From: Huiozyma naganishii CBS 8797
Lineage: Eukaryota > Ascomycota > Saccharomycetes > Saccharomycetales > Saccharomycetaceae
Reading direction: 5' to 3'
NCBI RefSeq assembly: GCF_000348985.1
Contig: NC_035925.1
Span: forward strand, 744,001 to 808,000
Length of the DNA stretch: 64,000 nt
Shown here: one piece after another, positions 38,228-49,149 of the stretch
How the letters are laid out: every line of letters begins with the position of its first letter
Numbering within the stretch: the stretch's first letter is position 1
The notes under the pieces: generated by a model
Told to the model about the DNA's origin: nothing
What the model saw: the letters and a program-made list of their open reading frames with translations, nothing else
Databases searched by the model: none
Translations under genes and position numbers: made by a program

Positions 38228-40762
38228 TTACGTCGGTTCCTTTGTCGCGTCCTTAGGATCCTTTGAACCGGTCTCCAAACTTTGGAGTATCACGTTCAGA
38301 CATCCATCGATTTCACCAGGCGCCATCTCGGTGCCCTCACTAATCATATGACGGTATTTGTGGATCTTGATGTTGTCCTCCACTATCCTCATTATCTCTG
38401 AGATATAGTGGGTTCTCCTGAGTTGGGCTCTAGTCAGTTCCACCCCCATCCTCAATCTATCTGCTAGCGGGTCAGCGACACCACCCTTACCGTCGGAGGA
38501 ATCACTTTCGTCTTTATCTGTATCCCCGCCACCTTCAGCTAGAAGGCTTTTCAATTGCAAGGACTGATTCTTCTCAAGTGAGTTCTTTAACTTCTTCCTT
38601 GCTTCAAGAAGGTTACCCCGTAGTTTATTCGTTTGATCGTCCCGTAGTTTGATCAATTTGGGTATATCCCGTTCATCGGTACGGAAGCCTCCCTCGTGTA
38701 GTACCTCCAGTAGCCCTCTGTTTACGTTTTTCACATTAGCGCTGATCTTATCGAGATTCTTTCTGGTGAACTGAATTCGACTTTCTCTCCTTTGGTGCAT
38801 CTTGTTGTAGTTTTCAGCAAGCGATTTCATCGAACTCACTATATCTGGGATGCCACGAACAAAGCGCGTGGCCGCTTGTGACGAGTATATCATCGATTCT
38901 GTCTGCGGTAACATCAACGTGTCTTCAATCATGAAATCTTTGTCGTTTTCGCGCGTATTCGTGTCGATTTTTGACTGCTCGTACCTCTCATTCATTATTT
39001 CTGTCGAGGTCAGCCCTTCCTTGTTCGGTATAGCGTTCAAAGCGCCATTATTTATCAACGTGTTGAAAAATTGCTTATCGGCGTTCTTGGCGGCAATGTG
39101 CAACGCAGTATCACCGTTATTATCTTGAGAGTTGAGCAGCAGTTCAATTCTGTACTGCGGGGCGAAATCTTTGAGTTTAGACAACACAATATCCAAATAG
39201 TACACCGCTGATGGTGTCGACGATTTCCGCTTCACTATATGGTGGATAACCGTCTGCATGTTGGAGTCAACGTCGAAAACGGTTTCGTGTAATAACTGGA
39301 AAATCTTGGGGAAAGTCCTCCTCGTGTACGAGTTGTGGAACATCGATGCCCTCATTAGGGGAGTTTGCCCCTGGAAATTGATCGAACGCGGACTCGTACC
39401 AACGTTAAACAGCGCCTCCACAATGGGCAGCGTACCCATAGAACAGGCCCAATGAAAGGCTGTATGCAATTCAGGATCAATAGGCACATCTATGTACGGC
39501 GCACTGTGCTGTGGCGGGTTCAGTAACTCATCCGGCATCGTTTTGTTCGATTTGATCTCACTCGAGATGAAATAGTCCACGAGTTTTGACAAGTAGCGGT
39601 TCACTTTATCGTTGATATCGGACGTTGGCGGTCTGCTGGACTCGTCACTGACCTCATCCAAACCATGGTTTATTATAGGATACCTTGGGATCATCGAGAC
39701 AATCGGAGATGTCCCCATGCCGAACCTCTGCGAATCAAACGGGTTAGACTCAGATAACTCACTCGGAGAAGTGGGCAGTGACGGTGACGACGCCCCTGAG
39801 GAATCTAGTTTATTAGTACGAGATGGATTAGCATCCCCCTTGATGGCGGATAACGGTTCGATATCACTGGACAAACCGTCGTCAATATCCAGTTCTTTGT
39901 ATTGGGGCAGTCCCCTGATCCCGAGTGGAACATTCTCTGTATTTATATCTGGTGGCGTAGTCACCACGCTCTGGGATGTATCCTTGGCTGCTTTGGAAGA
40001 GTTCACTGATTTGGTTCTCAGTGACGGCAGTTGTTTTGAACTTATCGATGAATTTGGTATCGCGGGACGGGGAAACCCCATATCACTTTGAGACCTCTGC
40101 AATTTCGCGGTGAGTTTCCGTTTTGTGGCTCCCTTCCCTGACAATGGCGGACGGCCTCTCCTTCGGGTCACCACAGGATTGACCACCGTTGTTGTTGTTG
40201 TTGTTGTTGTTGTTGTTGCCGAGTTAGATTCTGAGCCGGTTGCAGACGCCACGGTTGTACTCCCGAGACCAGACTGTCTTGCCCCTGCGGCACTAGTTTG
40301 GAAGGAGGCTGTCCCATTTATACCTGGCGAGGGGGATGCTGAACTCAATGCAGACATGCTGGCACTCTTTGTTGCTCTTTTCTTCGTCCCGTCTGCTCGG
40401 CTTGCATGATGATGTTTTGGAGCTCTTGGCGGAGACGCAGATCCGCTTTCCTGTTTGAAATCCAGGAGCGGCTTCAGTATCTCATGGACATTGTACCTCC
40501 TCGCCAACTCGTTCGCCACATTAATGGGTACCCAGGTCCCCTGATACTTCCCAAATCCACCTTGGACCTTCTCATGAACCTCCTTCAACACCTCCTTCTC
40601 CAATATCCTCGTTCTCTTAGCCTTTGCAAAGTTGGCAGCCTTCAGTATGTGCGTCGCATTGACCCAATCGTCCTTCTTCCGCTTCATGATCGACCCCGTG
40701 GCGTGTATCAGCTCGTAGACGTCCACCCCGGAATACTTTGCGGAGTATATTTGATCAGACAT
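38228..40762 (-). CDS. MBP1: MBF transcription factor DNA-binding subunit Mbp1
   Basis: With Swi6 it forms MBF, which activates G1/S genes through MCB (ACGCGT) elements. The 844-residue protein has the APSES/KilA-N DNA-binding domain at about 1-105, then a Ser-rich linker. A poly-Thr tract lies near 182-191 and an AT-hook-like RRRGRPPLSGK near 200. Ankyrin repeats span about 405-580, and a C-terminal coiled/heterodimerisation region lies beyond 640. It matches S. cerevisiae Mbp1 (833) in layout. The start ATG at 40762 gives MSDQIYSAKYSGVDVYEL. Confidence 0.96.
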   Translation of the reverse strand: MSDQIYSAKYSGVDVYELIHATGSIMKRKKDDWVNATHILKAANFAKAKRTRILEKEVLKEVHEKVQGGFGKYQGTWVPINVANELARRYNVHEILKPLLDFKQESGSASPPRAPKHHHASRADGTKKRATKSASMSALSSASPSPGINGTASFQTSAAGARQSGLGSTTVASATGSESNSATTTTTTTTTTVVNPVVTRRRGRPPLSGKGATKRKLTAKLQRSQSDMGFPRPAIPNSSISSKQLPSLRTKSVNSSKAAKDTSQSVVTTPPDINTENVPLGIRGLPQYKELDIDDGLSSDIEPLSAIKGDANPSRTNKLDSSGASSPSLPTSPSELSESNPFDSQRFGMGTSPIVSMIPRYPIINHGLDEVSDESSRPPTSDINDKVNRYLSKLVDYFISSEIKSNKTMPDELLNPPQHSAPYIDVPIDPELHTAFHWACSMGTLPIVEALFNVGTSPRSINFQGQTPLMRASMFHNSYTRRTFPKIFQLLHETVFDVDSNMQTVIHHIVKRKSSTPSAVYYLDIVLSKLKDFAPQYRIELLLNSQDNNGDTALHIAAKNADKQFFNTLINNGALNAIPNKEGLTSTEIMNERYEQSKIDTNTRENDKDFMIEDTLMLPQTESMIYSSQAATRFVRGIPDIVSSMKSLAENYNKMHQRRESRIQFTRKNLDKISANVKNVNRGLLEVLHEGGFRTDERDIPKLIKLRDDQTNKLRGNLLEARKKLKNSLEKNQSLQLKSLLAEGGGDTDKDESDSSDGKGGVADPLADRLRMGVELTRAQLRRTHYISEIMRIVEDNIKIHKYRHMISEGTEMAPGEIDGCLNVILQSLETGSKDPKDATKEPT

Positions 40763-41140
40763 CCTTTACCGAATTGAAAAAAAAAACAGCAACAGAACTA
40801 ACAACAAGCTATGGCAATAGCAACAGCGAGAGAAAAGAAGGTATTCCGGAACCTCTATCAGTTCACTAATTGAAGCTAGAATGAGCAAAAACGTAAACAA
40901 CCGGGCCCTGCAGCACCCTTCCCCCCCATCGAACAGCCTAATAACCTGTTTGTTTATTGTAGGTTTGGTTATTTTCAACTTATTTTCCCTGTTGTTAAAA
41001 TTCCAAATAAGCGCTGTTACCCGGTTTTGCAAGTATTAACTGCCGTATTAGCGACTCTTGACGAGTGATATGTCCTCAGAAGGCAGTTGTTGCTGCTGAA
41101 TTGGGGATCTTGTTGCCATTGGTACCGAGTGAGTCATTGT
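40763..41140. other. Intergenic: MBP1 promoter and YDL057W-like 3' flank
   Basis: 378 bp with A-tracts next to MBP1 (40778-40790). No gene or ACGCGT site was seen. Confidence 0.5.
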
Positions 41141-42136
41141 TTATAATGGTGGTGTCCTTTTTTCTGGTTTCATTTGCGGGGGTAGATGCGGCAGAAGAGT
41201 TTCTAGGACCAGGCTGGCATAGTTCACCTTGTTGCGTTTAAGTGGGAGACCGTAACTGTTCTTGTCGCCTGGTAGTCCGTAGAAGTTGTGGTCCGCAAAG
41301 GGTATCTCGCAGAAATTTGTGTCGTAGTGTGCGAGACGGAACATGTTTCTATATTGTATCCCATCCGATTCTGGGATCACTGCGTCGCATTGACAGTAGA
41401 TCAGAAGGACTTTGGTGCCATGGTCGAGCCGCGTAAACTGTCTCGTGTCAACCTGTGCGGTACTCATAATTTCTGCCTCGCTGACCCAGTAATCGGTATA
41501 TTGACCAAACCGGAACGTCTTGGCGGTGAAACCGTGGTCGCCGCGCCAAGAGGGGAAAACCCGATCGTACCTCTCTAGTATCTTGGCACTGCCAAACCGC
41601 CCACAACAGTTGACTAAAAGCGGTACGCGTTGACGATTGTGTTCATTAAAGTAATGGAACATTACGAGTACACCTCTTGAGTGTGCAATGACCGCCGCTA
41701 GAGACAATTCCAATCCGCGGTAGACCCTCTTTGCAGACAGACTTCGCACAATCGTATCGAGGTCTTGAAAATCCTGCGGTAATGTACGTCCCAAAAGGGC
41801 GTCCCTGTTGTCCTCTGAATCGCCTTGGTTTCTGAAGTCGAACCGGATGACACAATACCCTAACGAAGACAATTTGGCCGCCATATCTGGCTGGTAAATG
41901 GCATTCTTATGCGATAGGTGCCCATGGACAAGAATAACCGTCTGGGTCACTGTATTAGGATGGGTAATTTCGGGCCAAGAGATTATGGCACCCAACCCGT
42001 TTCCTTTATGGTACTTCTTCGATCTGATGAACACAAAGTCTTCGTTATCTTCGAGGACTAAATGTGCCACCTCCTTTCCAGAAACTTTTCGATAGGATAA
42101 GTCAGCATCTGCCTCAATGTAAGATTTTCCTGTCAT
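41141..42136 (-). CDS. Alpha/beta hydrolase, YDL057W orthologue
   Basis: A 331-residue protein of the alpha/beta hydrolase fold, uncharacterised in S. cerevisiae (YDL057W, 328 residues). Visible features are an oxyanion-type VHGHLSHK near 70-77, the nucleophile elbow AHSRG with Ser153, and candidate acid and base residues in CQCDAVIPESD (about 263) and FADHNFYG (about 293). The elbow is A-x-S-x-G rather than G-x-S-x-G, as in some serine aminopeptidase-like hydrolases. No signal peptide or membrane segment was seen. The substrate is unknown. Synteny between MBP1 and USO1 is conserved. Confidence 0.88.
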   Translation of the reverse strand: MTGKSYIEADADLSYRKVSGKEVAHLVLEDNEDFVFIRSKKYHKGNGLGAIISWPEITHPNTVTQTVILVHGHLSHKNAIYQPDMAAKLSSLGYCVIRFDFRNQGDSEDNRDALLGRTLPQDFQDLDTIVRSLSAKRVYRGLELSLAAVIAHSRGVLVMFHYFNEHNRQRVPLLVNCCGRFGSAKILERYDRVFPSWRGDHGFTAKTFRFGQYTDYWVSEAEIMSTAQVDTRQFTRLDHGTKVLLIYCQCDAVIPESDGIQYRNMFRLAHYDTNFCEIPFADHNFYGLPGDKNSYGLPLKRNKVNYASLVLETLLPHLPPQMKPEKRTPPL

Positions 42137-42486
42137 CCTTCAGCCTCTGTGTATTGCTGAACTTTGCTGCGCCCAAACGCCTTCATCCAGTACCCGCTAC
42201 CTCAATAACTATTTTTATCGTAATGCAAGATAATGAAGGAAAAAACGCGTGAACGTAGTGCACTGCTCGAAAACTAGTATCACGCCGGCATCATACCCTA
42301 TAATTACCCATTTGTAGTGAACCTCGAAGTGACACTCACAATACTGCTTCTTCTAACCATGGAATGACTCACTTTCCCGATGTAAATCATATTAGATCAG
42401 GAATCGTTCCTGTTGAGAGCACGGTCGCGAAATGGAAATGCTTGAATGTTTTCTTACATAACACTATTATACTTTACTTAAATCTT
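42137..42486. other. Intergenic: YDL057W-like promoter and USO1 3' flank
   Basis: 350 bp between tandem minus-strand genes. No gene or strong motif was recognised. Confidence 0.5.
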
Positions 42487-45400
42487 CTAATCTTCAGCCT
42501 CGTCATCTTCATCAACTTCGTCGTCATCCTCGTCTTCTTCAGCTGACGATAATTCAACGCCAAGTTCTTCCAGCTTTTCACGATACTTGGTGTTTGTTTC
42601 GTCAAGATCGGTGACCAATAACATCAGCTCATCAATTTCAGTCCGGTCATTGAGCTTAGAAGTCAACTCCTCATTCTTCTTCTTCAGTTGCTCGACCTCA
42701 GCACAAGCTTGTTTCGCAACATTTTCTGACTCCAATTTCGATTTTTCAAGCAAGGCGCGGTTTTCCTTCTTTAACTTCTCGATCTCTTCTTTCAAAATGC
42801 TTTCAGATGCAGCCTGCTTATCATCCGCTGCCTTTGAATCTTTTTCTTGTTTTGCGGCAAGATCAGATTTTTCCGCTTGTAAGGCCTCAATTCTCGCCGA
42901 GAGTTCGTCTTGTACTGAGTTCAACTTATCTTCAGATGTTTTTAATTTGGTAGTTAGTTCCCCTTCTCGTTCTCGCCTCTCTTTCCCTAAAGCTTTTATT
43001 TCATCAGCTAGTTTCTTGACTTTAGCGTCGTATTCGTCTTGCAACACCTTTCTGCTTTCTGCAGCTTTTTTCTCGGAAAACTTTATTTCCTCATGAAGCT
43101 TTTCAATCTCTTTATTATTGGCTGTAGTAGACGCCTCTTTTATGGATTCATTTTCTTCGGTCAGGGAATGAAGTTTGTTTTGAACTTCCATCTTCTCCTT
43201 CGTTATAGAATCCAATTCATCGCTCAACTGGCTTATTTTGGTCTCAAGTTTTGTTTGCACTTCGTTGACGTCCTTTTCATATTGCAACTTCAGTGTGGAT
43301 AATTGGCTTTCAAGTTCGATTATTTTCTGGTTAGACTTTTCAGTAGCCAGCTTCCGTTCCTCTTCGATTTCAGAGGCTAGCCTATCCTTTTCACTTTCCA
43401 ACTGCTTGACATGTGCTTCCAGATCCTTTTGTTTAGACTCATTCTCACTGGTGTACTTTTCCAGTGCAAGTCTTGTTTCTTCTAATATGGAATCTTTTTG
43501 ACTCAGATCTTTTTCCAACCCCGATACTTTGGCCTTAAAAGATTCCAATAAAAGTTCCAGTTGGTTCTTGGATTTTTCCATCGCTGAAATCTCAGTCTTA
43601 GTCTCTTCTTCAGATGATTTGATGAGTTGAAGTTCCTTGGAAGTCGCGGCACATTCATCTTTCAACTTGTCGGCGACAGTTCTGGCCTCGGCCAAGTCGT
43701 CTACAATTCCGTTTTTTTCTTCTATTATCTTCTCCTTGATAGCCAAAAGTTTCGAATTTTCCAATTGTAAAGTTTTGTTGTCAGCAACTAGTTTTGAGTT
43801 CTCGTTGTTTTTGGATTCAACATCCTTCTTAACCAGATTCAATTGAGTTTCCAAACCACTTACCGAATCCTTCGCTTTCTTTCCTGCCAACTTGACCTCC
43901 TCTTGTAGGGCTTCTAACTGGGAATTTAGTTGCTTTTCTTTTTCTTTGCCCGTTGATTCTGTTTCTGCAAGCGCCTTTTCCTTGGCCGAAATCTTATTTT
44001 CCAATGTACTTATTTGCAGTTTTAGTTCAGAAAGCAATTTTTCATTCGTATCCTTTGTGTTTTTCAATTCAGCTTCTTTTGCATCTAACTTGGAAGATTT
44101 TGAAGATATAATCAGCTTTAGCTCCTCAACTTCCTTGACCTGGTCGTCCGCAAGTTTCTGCTGTGCCTCCAACCTTTTATCAAAATCAGTTTTCATCTCT
44201 TCAATTATTTCAAGCTTTGATTTAATATCATTATCAGATTTTTCTAGCTTCTCTTCTAGCTCAGTCACCTTGTCAGAGTATTTTTGTGTAATGCTTGAGG
44301 AACCTTCGTTTAACATTTTCCTTTCCTTTTCAAATTCCTGAGTCTTGACTTTTAGGTCAGTTTTGAGCTTTTGCATCTCCTCCTTATGCTCTTTCCCGGA
44401 TTTTTCCATATTCGCCTTCACCCTCTTCAACTCAAGCAAAAGTTTTTCCTTCTCATTAATCAATGTCTCAATATTCGCTTCATTTTCTCTTATTTTCTTA
44501 TCTTGTTCGCCAAGGTCCGCCTTCAAAATGTCTATCCTCTGTTGAGCAGCAACATTTTCAGTGTTCGAGGCATCTGCCTTAGCGCTCGCTATTTTCAAGT
44601 CGTTCGCTATGCTTTCCAACCTTTCACAAGCAAGGTCATGTTCTTTTCGCAGTGACTCGAACTCAACATTGTTGGTTTCAAATTTGCTCTGTAGGTTTCC
44701 TGCTTCGCTACAAGCTTTGTTCTTTTCTTCTTTCAGGGATTTTATTTGCTCATTTAATGTCTGCACTTTCTGAACATTTTCTTGTTCCGTTTCGGAAACT
44801 TGTTTCTCCAATTTGGAAGCTTTCGCCCGTAATTCGGTAACCAACACATCTTTTTCAGTTCTTTCTTTCTGAAACTTTTCGATTTCTGTTTTTAACAAGG
44901 CAGTGTTTTGTTCATACGTCTTTTCGTTGACATTTATTGTTTCCTTCAGTTGCGACAGCTCCTCTTGCAACCGCACTTGCTCAGACGTACTGTCCGCTAC
45001 GTTTTTATTCAATTTTTGGATTTTCTGGTTGCTGATCAAAAGGTTTTTGTTCAAAGCTTGTTTCTCATCCGTCAAGGAGATGATATTACTATCCTTTTCT
45101 TCAATTTGTTTCAAAAGCTGTTCAACTTTCTTTTCAGAGCTCTCTTTCTCAGTGGACAACTTTTCGATCGAACCACGCAAACCCTCAACTTTTGATTTCT
45201 TTTTGGACAGTTCAGCTTGACATTTCTCTTGAAGTTTATGCACTGATACTAGTTCCTCAGACAAACTTTTGTTCTTCTCATTCAAGCTTACTCCCAATTC
45301 CTTGCTTTGCAATATTGTTTTCTCAAAATCTTCCCGTTTTGTTTTGAAAGTTTCGATCTCTTTTTCTAATAGAGTAACCTTTTCTTGTAGTTCTTTGTAT

Positions 45401-48400
45401 TTTAACTCCTGACTGGTTATCTTATCTTCTGAACTAGAAATCTTTTGTTTCAAATCTTTAATTTCAGCCTCATAGGAACTGATTATTGGATCGGATTTTT
45501 CTATCTTTTCATTTAATTCAGTTACTGTCTTCTCATGACGAGAAACGCACTCTTCCAACTCCTGGTTAGTTTCTTTTAGCTCTACAATCTCACTGTTCAA
45601 TTCGTTTATGGAAGTATTGAGTTTTTGAATGTTCTTTTCGCGATCATCAATGGAGCTGCTGAGCTCTTGGATAGTCTCTTCGTGACTTTTAATAATGCCA
45701 TTGAGCTCTTCTATAGTCCCCTCATAATCAGCAATCCTACCATTGAGTTGTTCTATGGTCCCTTCATGCCCAGTAATTGTCTCTTTCGACTTTTCGATTG
45801 CGTTTTCCTGTAATTTTATTTCAGAAAAAAGCTTGGCCTTTGTGTTTTCGAGCGCTGCAACATCCTCCTCTGCCTTTTTCAATTTTTCAGATATCTGAGC
45901 AGCTTCCGTTTGAGCATTCTTTTCGAGCTCTTCAAAAGTAACTTCACGTTCTTCATATTCTTTTTTCATACCATCCAGCCTAGTAGTAAGATCGGTTACA
46001 GCAAGCCTAGCATTCTCCTTTTCTTCGTCAGACTTCTTTAAACTGTTGGTCAATTGTTCAATTTGTTGCTCAAGACCATCTTTCTCAGTGCATAATTGTT
46101 CAATTTTTGTATCATGATCACCCTTGAACGAGTTGATCTCATGCTCTAATGAAGATAATTTTGTTTCAAGGTCCTTTTTCTCCTCAGTTAATGATATCTC
46201 AGTTCTCTCCAGCGACTCGATCTTTTCATTTAGATCAGACACCTCAGATAAGTGTTTGCTTTGTTCTTCATTCAAACGTGTCTTTATATTAGTATTTTCA
46301 ATTTCCAAGTCTTTATAATTGTTCGCCAAAGACTTCAATTTTTCAGTTAGTTTAGGGACCAGCGAATCATGACTTTGGAACTTGGATTTCCATTCGGCTA
46401 ATTCCTTCAAGATAGTGGTTCTCTCATCCTCCAGAAATTTCTTTTGAGTTTCAAGTTCTTTGATTTTATTATTCAGTTTAGAGTTTTCACTATTTTTAGA
46501 AGAAATGGTATCATTCAAGGTCTTGATTTCCTTGAGGCGCTTTTCATTTTCCTTCGCTTGATCTTTTGCCTGTTGTTTGATCTTTTCGTCCAAGGTCTGG
46601 TTGTTTCTGTTCAAGGCAAATAGTTCACGACTCATTTTATTAATCCCTTCTTCAGCTTTCTCCTTCATGACAGTCATCTGTTTCAGTTTATCATTCAAAG
46701 CTTTTGTGCTCTCATCGAGTTCTTCCAAGTGTGAATCCTTGGTCTCGAGGTTAACTACCATTTCTTTCTGAAGAAGGTCCAGCCGCTCCTTTTCTTTAGT
46801 CATTTGTTCCAATTTTTCAGTTATATCCTCCAGTTGTTCATCGATGTCATTGTACTTATCAAGCAGCACAGAATGCTCCTCGGTTAACTTACCGTACTCT
46901 TCTACAACCTCTGTATGCTCCTTCGATAATTTGTTCAATTTAGAGGTTAAGACCTCAGTAGAGCTGACACTCTCAGACTGTAGTGCTTCAATATTCTTTT
47001 CAAGAACGGAGCATTTTTCTTGCAACTGTTCAAATGCCTCAAATGACAGCTTTAAATAAGGTTCCTGATCGGGACTGTGATTCAATGCGGTTCTGATTCT
47101 ATAGATATTCTCATTGATCAAATGGACAAAATACGAACTGAAGTACAAGTTGGGCAAACCTGTATCGTCTAGGGTAGGGTTAAAGAAGTCAAAGTCCTCC
47201 TTAGCTTGAGCGAAAAGAGAGTTTTCCTTGAATTGTTTGATACGAGACTGATAATTGTCTTTACCTAGCCTTTTTGCGATGAAATCAAAGTATTCTTTTC
47301 TAGGGAACACCGAATTCTTTGAGGAGAATTCGTATGCAACACCTAACAACATGGTCACAAGACACTTGATGGTGATATCCTCATCTTCTATCTGATAAGA
47401 AAAGGACAGCAGGGAATCAATTATTGATTTACCTGACAAAAAATTGTTCACCACGTTCACATCGCCGTACAACCAGAATACAACAAAGGAGATGTACGAA
47501 ATGGGCACACGAATATCCTTTACTGTCAATGTGGTTAACAACAGTTCTGAAACGGTTTCCACGATGTTTAAAGGTTCGTCATCCTCAATGCTTGGTTCTG
47601 TCTGTATCTTATTGAGCAATTCCCTCAAATCTGTAGTCCCACTGCTTTCCCGTTGAATTAGATACATTAGAATGTCGGTAGTGAAGTAAATTTTATAAGG
47701 GTTTAATGTGATATCCGGGTCGTAACTGAGTAGAACTTCGAAAAGGTTACTTTTCAGGATTTTGGTACTGGAGCCATTTGCCTCGTTCTTCTTGGGGTCA
47801 AATCTACCATTGTATCTTTCAATCTGGTACGTAAGAAACTTGGACTGTACAACAAAGTTACCACTTAGATATGATTTCAACAGTTCTGTAGCTGCAGCTC
47901 TGGTATTGAATGTATGCACCGAGTTTGCATAAAGGGCCCAGTTAACCAGTAGGTCTATCACAGGAACCAACATTTGATCCTTTTCGGCAATAGGAGTTGT
48001 AACAGTTGGGTCGAAGTATGGAACGTCAATTTTACCGAATTCGTTCTGAACAGCCTCGTTATCTCTGATCATGTTCGCAGCGGTCAGCAGTGCCACAGGT
48101 CTAACTCGTTTTGGAATGTTATAATAGAATGCCAGGCGTAGAACAACCATTAAGACACCGGACTCTAATAATACTATCTGGTGGTTATTAGTGTGTGAAT
48201 TGCCTAGCTCGACGTTCAAGGAGACGATATCAAATGCTGTGCTTATATTGCTGATTCTTTGATCGTTCCAGAAAAAATCCTCTTCGGCAGATAGAGGTTC
48301 ATCAAGCACCCGTCGTAACCTGGGCAAGTTACCAGTCTCCAGAAAAAGCGACTGATTTGATGTGTTATATTTCAGGATGTTGTTGATGAGGGACAGACAG

Positions 48401-49149
48401 TCGTTAACGACCAGCGAGCCCCTTAGGCCGCCCTCCTCTTCTATGATGATAAACAATCTCTCAAAGATATTCTCGAAGGCAACGAGTTTTTGGACGTGTG
48501 GGGAGTCGTTCACCAATGCCATAAGCAGCAAAATGGCCTCGTCTCTAATCGGTTCGTGCACGTCGTCCAACAATGCCACCATTGTGGACACACTTGTTGG
48601 TAATTCTACAATGGTGCCCCTCGCCCTCGCAGGCCTTGTTGCCAGCAGCGCCTCGAGCAGTTGCACCGTGTATAATCTAATGTGGAAATCCTCGGTCTCC
48701 AAGAAGTTGATTATCAGATGGATCAGTTCCTTGGACTGAATGATTGCGTCAGCAATCCACATCGAGAACTGGTCAATGGTCTCTTGTTCCTGCTTCATCA
48801 CCAACGGGGACGGATACTTCCCGTTCTGCAACCTCGATTGCTGGGAGATCCAATTCCTCGTCAGATCATCGTCGCTCTCCCCTCTAATAAACAAGATCAG
48901 AAGCGTCTCCAGGATGGCCTTCACGGAACTGTCGTCCTCGTGGTCTCTCTCCAAGACGCTCAACAGCGGTTTCAACCCGGATGCAATCACGGATTCCCTG
49001 TACTGTCGACTGAACGACTTCAGCCCTAGAATAGCGGACCGTCTATCACTGATGCGCGTTGAGTTGTCCACTCTGTCGCACAGAGTCGGGATTGTCTCAT
49101 CTGCAGATTGCGGTTTCGGTTGCTGCATGAATCCCTGGATGTAGTCCAT
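42487..49149 (-). CDS. USO1: Vesicle tethering protein Uso1 (p115), unusually long
   Basis: A Golgi tether that captures ER-derived COPII vesicles, working with Ypt1. The 2220-residue protein has a globular armadillo-type head over about residues 1-720, a long coiled-coil rod from about 720 to 2190 rich in heptads of Leu, Glu and Lys, and an acidic tail (DEDDDEVDEDDEAED). S. cerevisiae Uso1 has 1790 residues, so the rod is about 400 residues longer. The ATG at 49149 gives MDYIQGFMQQPKPQSADET. Synteny matches YDL058W. The long frames in the antisense are compositional shadows. Confidence 0.95.
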   Translation of the reverse strand: MDYIQGFMQQPKPQSADETIPTLCDRVDNSTRISDRRSAILGLKSFSRQYRESVIASGLKPLLSVLERDHEDDSSVKAILETLLILFIRGESDDDLTRNWISQQSRLQNGKYPSPLVMKQEQETIDQFSMWIADAIIQSKELIHLIINFLETEDFHIRLYTVQLLEALLATRPARARGTIVELPTSVSTMVALLDDVHEPIRDEAILLLMALVNDSPHVQKLVAFENIFERLFIIIEEEGGLRGSLVVNDCLSLINNILKYNTSNQSLFLETGNLPRLRRVLDEPLSAEEDFFWNDQRISNISTAFDIVSLNVELGNSHTNNHQIVLLESGVLMVVLRLAFYYNIPKRVRPVALLTAANMIRDNEAVQNEFGKIDVPYFDPTVTTPIAEKDQMLVPVIDLLVNWALYANSVHTFNTRAAATELLKSYLSGNFVVQSKFLTYQIERYNGRFDPKKNEANGSSTKILKSNLFEVLLSYDPDITLNPYKIYFTTDILMYLIQRESSGTTDLRELLNKIQTEPSIEDDEPLNIVETVSELLLTTLTVKDIRVPISYISFVVFWLYGDVNVVNNFLSGKSIIDSLLSFSYQIEDEDITIKCLVTMLLGVAYEFSSKNSVFPRKEYFDFIAKRLGKDNYQSRIKQFKENSLFAQAKEDFDFFNPTLDDTGLPNLYFSSYFVHLINENIYRIRTALNHSPDQEPYLKLSFEAFEQLQEKCSVLEKNIEALQSESVSSTEVLTSKLNKLSKEHTEVVEEYGKLTEEHSVLLDKYNDIDEQLEDITEKLEQMTKEKERLDLLQKEMVVNLETKDSHLEELDESTKALNDKLKQMTVMKEKAEEGINKMSRELFALNRNNQTLDEKIKQQAKDQAKENEKRLKEIKTLNDTISSKNSENSKLNNKIKELETQKKFLEDERTTILKELAEWKSKFQSHDSLVPKLTEKLKSLANNYKDLEIENTNIKTRLNEEQSKHLSEVSDLNEKIESLERTEISLTEEKKDLETKLSSLEHEINSFKGDHDTKIEQLCTEKDGLEQQIEQLTNSLKKSDEEKENARLAVTDLTTRLDGMKKEYEEREVTFEELEKNAQTEAAQISEKLKKAEEDVAALENTKAKLFSEIKLQENAIEKSKETITGHEGTIEQLNGRIADYEGTIEELNGIIKSHEETIQELSSSIDDREKNIQKLNTSINELNSEIVELKETNQELEECVSRHEKTVTELNEKIEKSDPIISSYEAEIKDLKQKISSSEDKITSQELKYKELQEKVTLLEKEIETFKTKREDFEKTILQSKELGVSLNEKNKSLSEELVSVHKLQEKCQAELSKKKSKVEGLRGSIEKLSTEKESSEKKVEQLLKQIEEKDSNIISLTDEKQALNKNLLISNQKIQKLNKNVADSTSEQVRLQEELSQLKETINVNEKTYEQNTALLKTEIEKFQKERTEKDVLVTELRAKASKLEKQVSETEQENVQKVQTLNEQIKSLKEEKNKACSEAGNLQSKFETNNVEFESLRKEHDLACERLESIANDLKIASAKADASNTENVAAQQRIDILKADLGEQDKKIRENEANIETLINEKEKLLLELKRVKANMEKSGKEHKEEMQKLKTDLKVKTQEFEKERKMLNEGSSSITQKYSDKVTELEEKLEKSDNDIKSKLEIIEEMKTDFDKRLEAQQKLADDQVKEVEELKLIISSKSSKLDAKEAELKNTKDTNEKLLSELKLQISTLENKISAKEKALAETESTGKEKEKQLNSQLEALQEEVKLAGKKAKDSVSGLETQLNLVKKDVESKNNENSKLVADNKTLQLENSKLLAIKEKIIEEKNGIVDDLAEARTVADKLKDECAATSKELQLIKSSEEETKTEISAMEKSKNQLELLLESFKAKVSGLEKDLSQKDSILEETRLALEKYTSENESKQKDLEAHVKQLESEKDRLASEIEEERKLATEKSNQKIIELESQLSTLKLQYEKDVNEVQTKLETKISQLSDELDSITKEKMEVQNKLHSLTEENESIKEASTTANNKEIEKLHEEIKFSEKKAAESRKVLQDEYDAKVKKLADEIKALGKERREREGELTTKLKTSEDKLNSVQDELSARIEALQAEKSDLAAKQEKDSKAADDKQAASESILKEEIEKLKKENRALLEKSKLESENVAKQACAEVEQLKKKNEELTSKLNDRTEIDELMLLVTDLDETNTKYREKLEELGVELSSAEEDEDDDEVDEDDEAED

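Noticed and set aside
42587..49144. Many plus-strand frames of 60-170 codons antisense to USO1
   Set aside because: Ser/Phe/Leu-rich products are the predictable antisense of a Glu/Lys/Leu coiled coil; none has independent support.
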